Part shown: positions 57,980 to 64,000 of the stretch, one piece after another
Numbering within the stretch: position 1 is the first letter of the stretch
Layout: each line of letters opens with the position of its first letter
NCBI GenBank assembly: GCA_902729315.2
Contig: LR746264.1
Span: 7,657,878-7,721,877, forward strand
Length of the DNA stretch: 64,000 nt
DNA from: Spirodela intermedia
Lineage: Eukaryota; Streptophyta; Magnoliopsida; Alismatales; Araceae
Direction: 5' to 3'
Program-made: the position numbers and the translations under genes
Notes under the pieces: model-generated
The model's database searches: none
What the model was told of the DNA's origin: nothing
What the model saw: only the letters and a program-made list of their open reading frames with translations

Positions 57980-60900
57980 CCACTGGATACTGAAAGCTGT
58001 TGGGATATCTTATCACTGCGGAGCGAACTGTAACTTCAAATCCCCATTGTGTATTCCTTGTTGGCGCTGATCATGCAATGACATCCCTCTCTTCAATTAT
58101 GCCATCTAAAACCGGTGACGGTTGGGAAGAGTAGTATGGTCACTGTCCAGAGGTAATCAGGTTAGCATCCTTTGATTCAGGAGATTAACCAATCACAGTT
58201 GGATAATTCTTGGAGACTTAGTCAAGCGACTGCTAATGATGGATTGATCTGGTAATGTTTCCGTTGCCTTCTTGACACCCAACTGGATGCTTCCCCTTGC
58301 ATTTATAAGGTGGGTGGTAGAAAAACATCATAATCAAGACATTTCAGCATCTGCTTACTTTGTCTCCGGGATTTCCTCCAGCTAATCCTGTGGGCCCCTG
58401 GGTTTTATAAATTGACGATTTTTTTCATACCTTTGCATTGTTCATGTCATACAAACATCATTGATACTAATTATAGTCTATGATGATGCCTTATAAATAC
58501 TAAAAAAGGTTTTGAGGTCAAAGAAGAAGTGTATAATCACCGAATAGTGTCTTAGCTGGAAATCTATAACAACTCACTGTAAAAACCCTTATAATATAAA
58601 ATCCAATCAACAAAATGGCTTTTGAATTGGATATTCTTAGATGGAAACATGAACATTTGTTTGAACTCTCTCAGGGCGAGTTTCTGCATGGTTGAAGGTA
58701 CATGAGAAGCCCTTGATGCATTAAACATATCGGAAAATATTACAATGTAGTGATGTTAATGGGTTGTGGCTCAATTGGTCGGAACTTCTTCTTAGTCTCA
58801 ACTATACATCACATGTGCTGTCTAGAAGACATGAGCATGGTCCACTCTATTCCAAAAAAATCATTGTACTTAAAAATAAAGTTTTCGATAATCATGGATT
58901 GCTCTTAAAAATATCGTGACGGGTCAACCACGATCCTCTTCTAATCCTTTAGAGGCTAATAATAAGATGACAATGTACATGTTAGAAATTGTAGAAAATT
59001 GAAAAGCATAAACCAATGACTTATTTAGAGGACAAATTTCTTAAATTCAAAGATAACTCGGATGTTAATTTGGATGAGATTGTAACACATGCTGATCTTC
59101 TCCTCACCATTTGGGAAGTATAACTAAAAAGTTTTAAAAAATGAAGCACGCATAAAAAATAAAGAATGTAAAAAAATTGATTGAAAACCTTTGACTTTTC
59201 TGTGGCAATTCCTATGTGATGTAAAAGATTTGGTCCTCTAAAATTTTTCTTATGTATCATGATACATTTCTGCAAGATAGTGGATGCAAAACTACAATTG
59301 TACCTATTTTAATGGAAAATAAGTGTTCTAAGCGGCCCTCTATACCATGTGATACAATACAATATAACTTATGATTTAGACTCTCCAATGGATCAAAATT
59401 GTAAGTTAATGCCTTTTTTTTAACCAATTTTGAATTCTTAGTGCGCATGTTGTAAGTCTTGCCTCATTGCAGGGTGAATAGTTAGTAGCTTTTAGAGCCA
59501 TATATGTTTAGATATGAGAGAAGGTGTGTAAAGGGTAAATAGGCAATTTAATACAATTATCAAAGTTTCAGTATGACACACAAATATTGTGAATATTTTT
59601 GATACCTTATATAAAAAATCAATGAAATACTAAGGTCGAATGACCATGTTATGATTAGTTTTTACATTTAAAGAAAATGAGTTTGACTCACTTGAGAGTG
59701 AGGAAGTGAAAAGAAAAATGAAAAGTTTTAAAAGAGTTATAATGCTTGTGGCCCTCACTTATCTTTAATTATGCTTGAGTTCTAGTGCTAGTGACTATGG
59801 AATAATGATATTGTAGCATGAATTAATCATAATGTGTTTGCATGTAGTCATTTAAAAAATTGTGTATGCCTTGTTTTTTACTTATTGGAGAGCAAAAGCA
59901 TCAATAAAAATAATTTCGAAAAAAGAAGAAAAATGTCACCTATTCGTTAACACTTTACAACTTTATATACTCTTAAGACCCCAAAAAATTACTTTGCTAT
60001 CATATTAATAAATGTTTCAACTGAAAAGGTATTTCCGTAAATTCATGGCCATGCTCTATTATTCATTCAAGTGTTGGCTAAAAAGTTGCATAATTTGATT
60101 TATATTTTCTTTGTATGCAAATGATTTTAGCAGTAGATGTTGGGGGCTAAGCGTCCCCTTCTGCAGAATGGTAGAAAGAAGACACATTAGGATTTTGATT
60201 TGGAGAATACTTCAACGATCTAGGCTGAAAACCAAGTCATCATAGATCAAAATGTTCATTTCTCTTTCTTATTCAATATTTTGACTCAATCCAATCAACC
60301 CAAAATAGTTTACGTAGAGCACTTAATACGGAATAAAGACAAATATTTACAACTGGGAAAAGGATGTAAAGAGTCAATTCAACCCCTCTTGACATTCTAC
60401 CAGGTCCACCTTAGGACAAACAATCTAGAGAGGTCTTAACAAAATGAGTTATGCACTAAGTGCCAAACGAATGTAAATCGTAAGGGTTGACTTTGTTTGA
60501 TAAAAGTCATAAACATTTGATGTCCATTTCATGTCCACATTACAATTCACTCCTCGTCAAGGGGATTGAAATTCAAATGCACCATTCTCTAGGGGAATAA
60601 AAAAGCAGAAAACATTTTAAATTTCTTAGAATGTATACTACACTTTAAAGATTTTTATATTTTAACCACATTTTTGTAAGATATTGTTGAGAGTTAGAAA
60701 AATGTGGTCTACCTCTGTCGTTATGACGTGCCTTTTAGTACCTTTTATTCTGATTTTTTTTTTATGTGTTGCAATAAACAGATCTTTAGAACAGAAAAAT
60801 AAAAAATGTCCAAAATTTTAGTACCTTTTTATTCTGATATTTTTTTTTCTATTTTTCATTGAAAAGTAGAAATTATCTTGCGATGGTTCTTGGCTTTGAG

Positions 60901-61000
60901 CGTGCTTCCTTTGACTTGATCTCGGAAAAAAAAAAAAAAACTTAAATTCAATTACTCGAATACTACGATCACCTTGATGTGTAGTAAAAGCCGCATTTTA
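57980..61000. other. AT-rich intergenic DNA, no gene seen
   Basis: Three kilobases without a convincing frame, splice-consistent exon set or RNA gene. The composition resembles the decayed DNA at 46-50 kb. I saw no long terminal repeats, terminal inverted repeats or transposase-like coding. Confidence 0.55.
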
Positions 61001-62739
61001 AATGTCACTTATTATACAGCTACAATGATAAAGTGGCGGTGCCAGTTCCGCGGTAAGTGAGGGAAACGATAACACGACCGTTTCATTGACCTCTCGGGTC
61101 TCAAGCTAGGGACGGCGAAGAGGTCGCAGACGAAGGCGGCGGCGGCCGCACGCGACCGAGTCCATGTGAAGCCACGTGATCTATCTCACCCTCTCAAAGG
61201 TATCTCTCTCTTGGCCGCCAGCTGGGCGTGTGAGACGCAAGCCGAGAGGGTCAAAGTCAAAGAGACATTCCGTACCTTATTTTTCAGTTTCCATAAAAAA
61301 AATGTTATGGCTGGATAAAATTCCAAAGAACGGTTCCTGCCTGCCCCTCGAGCCGAGACGATAAGCAGGTCATTAAGACCAAACTTTTCCCCCCACAAGC
61401 TTCGTCGCGTGTGATTGACTCTGTCCTCTGCACGCCTCTGGAGTTATTACGTTTGACGCCGTCTTTTCGACTCACTTCATCCTCTGGAGCTGGGGGCGAG
61501 CGAGGAGATATTGGGTGGACAAAACTGGAAAAAGTCAACTCACATGGACGAGTGATCTTCACAATTCCCATGGCATCGAAGGAATGAAATAAAGTCTCGT
61601 GCAAATACATCCTGATCGTGAGGAGGAAAACTCGATCGATCCCGATTCGAATCGACTGACCTACGTTGTTGATGCCGATTATCCTACGCATGTCGGGCGC
61701 CTACTATGAAGGGGACTTTGTACACGATATCCATTAAACTACTACTTTCGTCTCTTCCATTATCTGCAAATTCTTTATTCCGGATTTTTATTTTATTAAT
61801 CCCACCATCTAATCCCACCTTATTTCGATTTTCGGCGTCCACTCTCGCGAGCCTATTCATTGCACCGGATGTGATAACAATATGCGTGAAAGCTACCGTT
61901 CAGGTGAAAAAAATTGCCCGAGATTATCCGAAGTTGGAGCAGGAACAAAAGAAATGTGCCGAATTTTCCCCGGAGGGGCTCGCTGATGTGACCGCCGACG
62001 ATAATGTCTTTGTCCGCAAGTTTGACCTAGCGCCTCCCAGATGCCTGGGCTGCCAGAAGGTCCAACCTCTTTTTGGAAATTCTTCTAATGGAAGCGCATT
62101 TCGTTCCCACTTTCCGGAAATCGAGGAGGGCACTCTGATTACTATGTGGGCTAAGAACGAGAGGATTCAGAGAAATTTTGCCTAGAATCATAACATGATC
62201 CAAAACATGAAGAATTTGCGTGGATTATTGTAATCCCCTGGAAAACTATCGCTCGTCGGTCGTTGAATGGGTTTCGGTGGGAGAAACGCAGTAGAGATAT
62301 TCGGTTGAATAGGCCTAGTTTTTAAATAAAATAATGTCGGCATGACCGTGTTCCCGGGAGCCAGGCGACGACTTAATGGTCATCAGGCGAAGTCAAACCT
62401 GACAACCAGGCTTTATGACCAGTTATGAAGGCGCCCAGAAGTTCCATGCAACAGGAAGAGGAAGAGAAGAGAGCTTTGGAAAGGCGAGGAGAGGCGTCGG
62501 AGCTCCAAGAACGCAGGTCTTCGGTGGCGGAGGAAGCTCTCTCGTTCTCTCTTTCTTCTCTCGCCTACCCGACAAGATAAAGATGAAGGGCTGAGGTCAC
62601 CTTCCTCATACATTCCAGATCGTCGAGCAGCCCCCAATTTCACTGGGAGTTGCTGGATTTCAGAGGAGAGAAGGATCGAGGGAAGAACCTGCGGGGATCT
62701 GCGGCCTGTCTTGGAGTCAACAGCGAATTCCGGCCTTCG
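61001..62739. promoter_or_regulatory. Mixed-GC intergenic region upstream of the LRR kinase
   Basis: A G-box-like CACGTG lies at about 61175 and a GGCGGC run at about 61135. A 159-residue ATG frame at 61706-62185 has no recognisable domain and is not accepted as a gene. The last few hundred bases before 62740 are probably the 5' leader of the LRR receptor kinase. No promoter element can be assigned with confidence. Confidence 0.35.
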
Positions 62740-64000
62740 ATGGCCTCCGCCATGGCGCCGGCGATGCTTTTGCTAATGTTCTGCGTCGTCGGCTTCGGAA
62801 TAGTTTCCGCCACAACAGATCCTGGAGATGGTAAGGATCCCCTTCCTTCAAGCATACCCGTTTCCTTGCTGTAGGACAGTGCCTGATGGATCTCATGCCC
62901 AGGTTCTGATGGGTTCTTTTCTCATCTCTCTCTCTCTCTCTGTTTTAGACATGTGGTCTTCCGGAATTAATCGAGATTCGATTGCTTGTTCATCGACCAT
63001 GATAACTGGATCAAAGTATCCAGGATTTGATTTTTGGTCGGAAGGCGTTCTTTCTGAGCCAAACCGGCGCCCTCCCCCATCCCGTCGTCTAGAACAGGGC
63101 CCATTTCCTCGTTAAAGAGCTTTCTCCCGGTAACCAGTATTTCGATTACTGACAGCCAAATGATTGCAGCTGCCGTGCTCAGAAATCTGAGGCAGATTTG
63201 GAAGAACACGCCGCCGAACTGGGGAGAATCGGACGACCCTTGCGGCGCGCCGTGGGACGGGATCGCCTGCAATAATTCGAGGGTCGTCAAATTGTGAGGC
63301 TCCGCTTTTGATCCGCCGATTCGAGGTCCCCCTCCGTAATCCAACTTGTCTTATGAACGTTCGCCTCTCTTTCAGGACGATGGTGTCCGTGGGCCTCGAA
63401 GGAACGCTCAGCGACGACATCGGCCAGCTCGCAGATCTCCAGCTCTTGTAAGTTCGCGCTATCCATCGCACGCCGCCGTCGCCTCGCGGCGGGGATCGCA
63501 TGATTTTCTTCGATCCAAAGCTAATTTGAAGAAAACCGCAGGGATCTCTCTTACAACATCAATCTAACCGGCCGAATTCCTTCATCCATCGGGAACTTGC
63601 AGAAGCTTGAGACGCTGTAAGAACTCTTGTTGGACTTGCTTACTGGACCACCCTCCCGCGTCCCTGTCGACCCTTCTTCCTAAAACTTTCCCGTGGTGTA
63701 TGCCAGGAGCTTACCCGGATGCAACTTCGGCGGGAGCATTCCGACAGAAATCGGCAACATCCAAAAGCTCAAATTCTTGTAAGAATCGTTGTAGAGCATC
63801 TGAGGTTTCACTACGAAATCGGAATACTATTCTGCCATGATTGGAGACGATCGCCTAATCTCTCTCTCTCTCTCTCTCGCTCTGTTTGTCGTTCTTAGAG
63901 CTCTGAACTCCAACAACCTCACCGGAGGCATACCCCCTAGCCTCGGGAGTCTTCCCCATCTCGACTGGTTGGATTTGGGGGACAACCACCTCACTGGACC
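62740..64000 (+). CDS. LRR receptor-like protein kinase, N-terminal part (subfamily VIII-1/HPCA1-like), truncated by the window end
   Basis: Exons 62740-62830, 63170-63293, 63376-63447, 63542-63616, 63707-63778 and 63899 to the window edge join in one frame. The start [20 protein letters not shown] is a signal peptide of about 24 residues. Next come a paired-cysteine LRR cap ([20 protein letters not shown]) and repeats: [57 protein letters not shown] and [16 protein letters not shown]. Short exons of 72-75 nt, each about one repeat and splitting Leu codons in the same phase, are typical of this class. The WxxxDDPCG..W.GI.C cap and the NINLTGRIP repeat resemble the At5g49760/HPCA1 group from memory. 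The transmembrane and kinase parts are outside the window, so kinase identity is inferred. Confidence 0.85.
63859..63880. repeat. CT microsatellite before LRR-RLK exon 6
   Basis: A CT run near the 3' end of intron 5 acts as part of the polypyrimidine tract before the ttcttag acceptor at 63898. Confidence 0.7.

Noticed and set aside
61706-62185. 159-residue open frame with ATG
   Set aside because: No recognisable domain, no splice partners, and a low-complexity hydrophobic start. An ORF of this length is expected occasionally by chance. Kept only as a remark in the upstream region.

Overview
The window is nuclear DNA of a flowering plant. It carries spliced genes with short GT-AG introns, CT/GA microsatellites near gene starts, and plant-type proteins: a MOR1/XMAP215 protein, a KORRIGAN endoglucanase, an intronless-CDS UDP-glucose dehydrogenase with a 5'UTR intron, and an LRR receptor kinase. 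The short introns and low mobile-element load suggest a compact genome. I suspect a monocot but cannot prove it.

Layout. 1-5.6 kb: no recognised gene, but possible remains of a minus-strand multi-exon gene at about 3.9-5.3 kb. 5,984-16,092 (+): mitochondrial pyruvate dehydrogenase E2 of the LTA3 type, 19 exons, 488 aa, with one lipoyl domain. 16,889-34,814 (-): MOR1, 53 exons resolved to base level, 2,017 aa, including one GC-AG intron. 36,094-39,649 (-): KOR1/GH9A membrane endo-1,4-beta-glucanase, 6 exons, 622 aa. 40.7-41.6 kb (+): truncated, frameshifted MAF1 copy. 42,558-44,000 (-): intact UGD, 480 aa, with a 656-nt 5'UTR intron and a TATA box. 45-50 kb: broken and AT-decayed repeats of the UGD gene and promoter. 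49.96-50.3 kb: KOR1 relic. 52,863-55,590 (+): intact MAF1, 10 exons, 225 aa. 56,377-57,979 (+): unidentified plant gene, about 350 aa. 58-62.7 kb: no supported gene. 62,740-64,000 (+): 5' part of an LRR receptor-like kinase that runs off the window.

The most informative structure is the history of the 37-54 kb interval. A block from KOR1 intron 3 to MAF1 exon 5 is present twice in direct orientation. Its outer edges cut KOR1 and MAF1, so the left copy keeps whole KOR1 and a broken MAF1, while the right copy keeps whole MAF1 and a broken KOR1. This is the signature of a tandem duplication with breakpoints inside two genes. A UGD cluster, itself locally amplified and decayed, sits at the junction.

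MOR1 (cortical microtubules), KOR1 (cellulose synthesis) and UGD (UDP-glucuronate for matrix polysaccharides) form a run of three minus-strand genes with related cell-wall roles. MAF1 represses RNA polymerase III, and one of its introns holds a tRNA-like cloverleaf on the sense strand. All homology statements rest on reading the sequence and on recalled family knowledge; no search was run.
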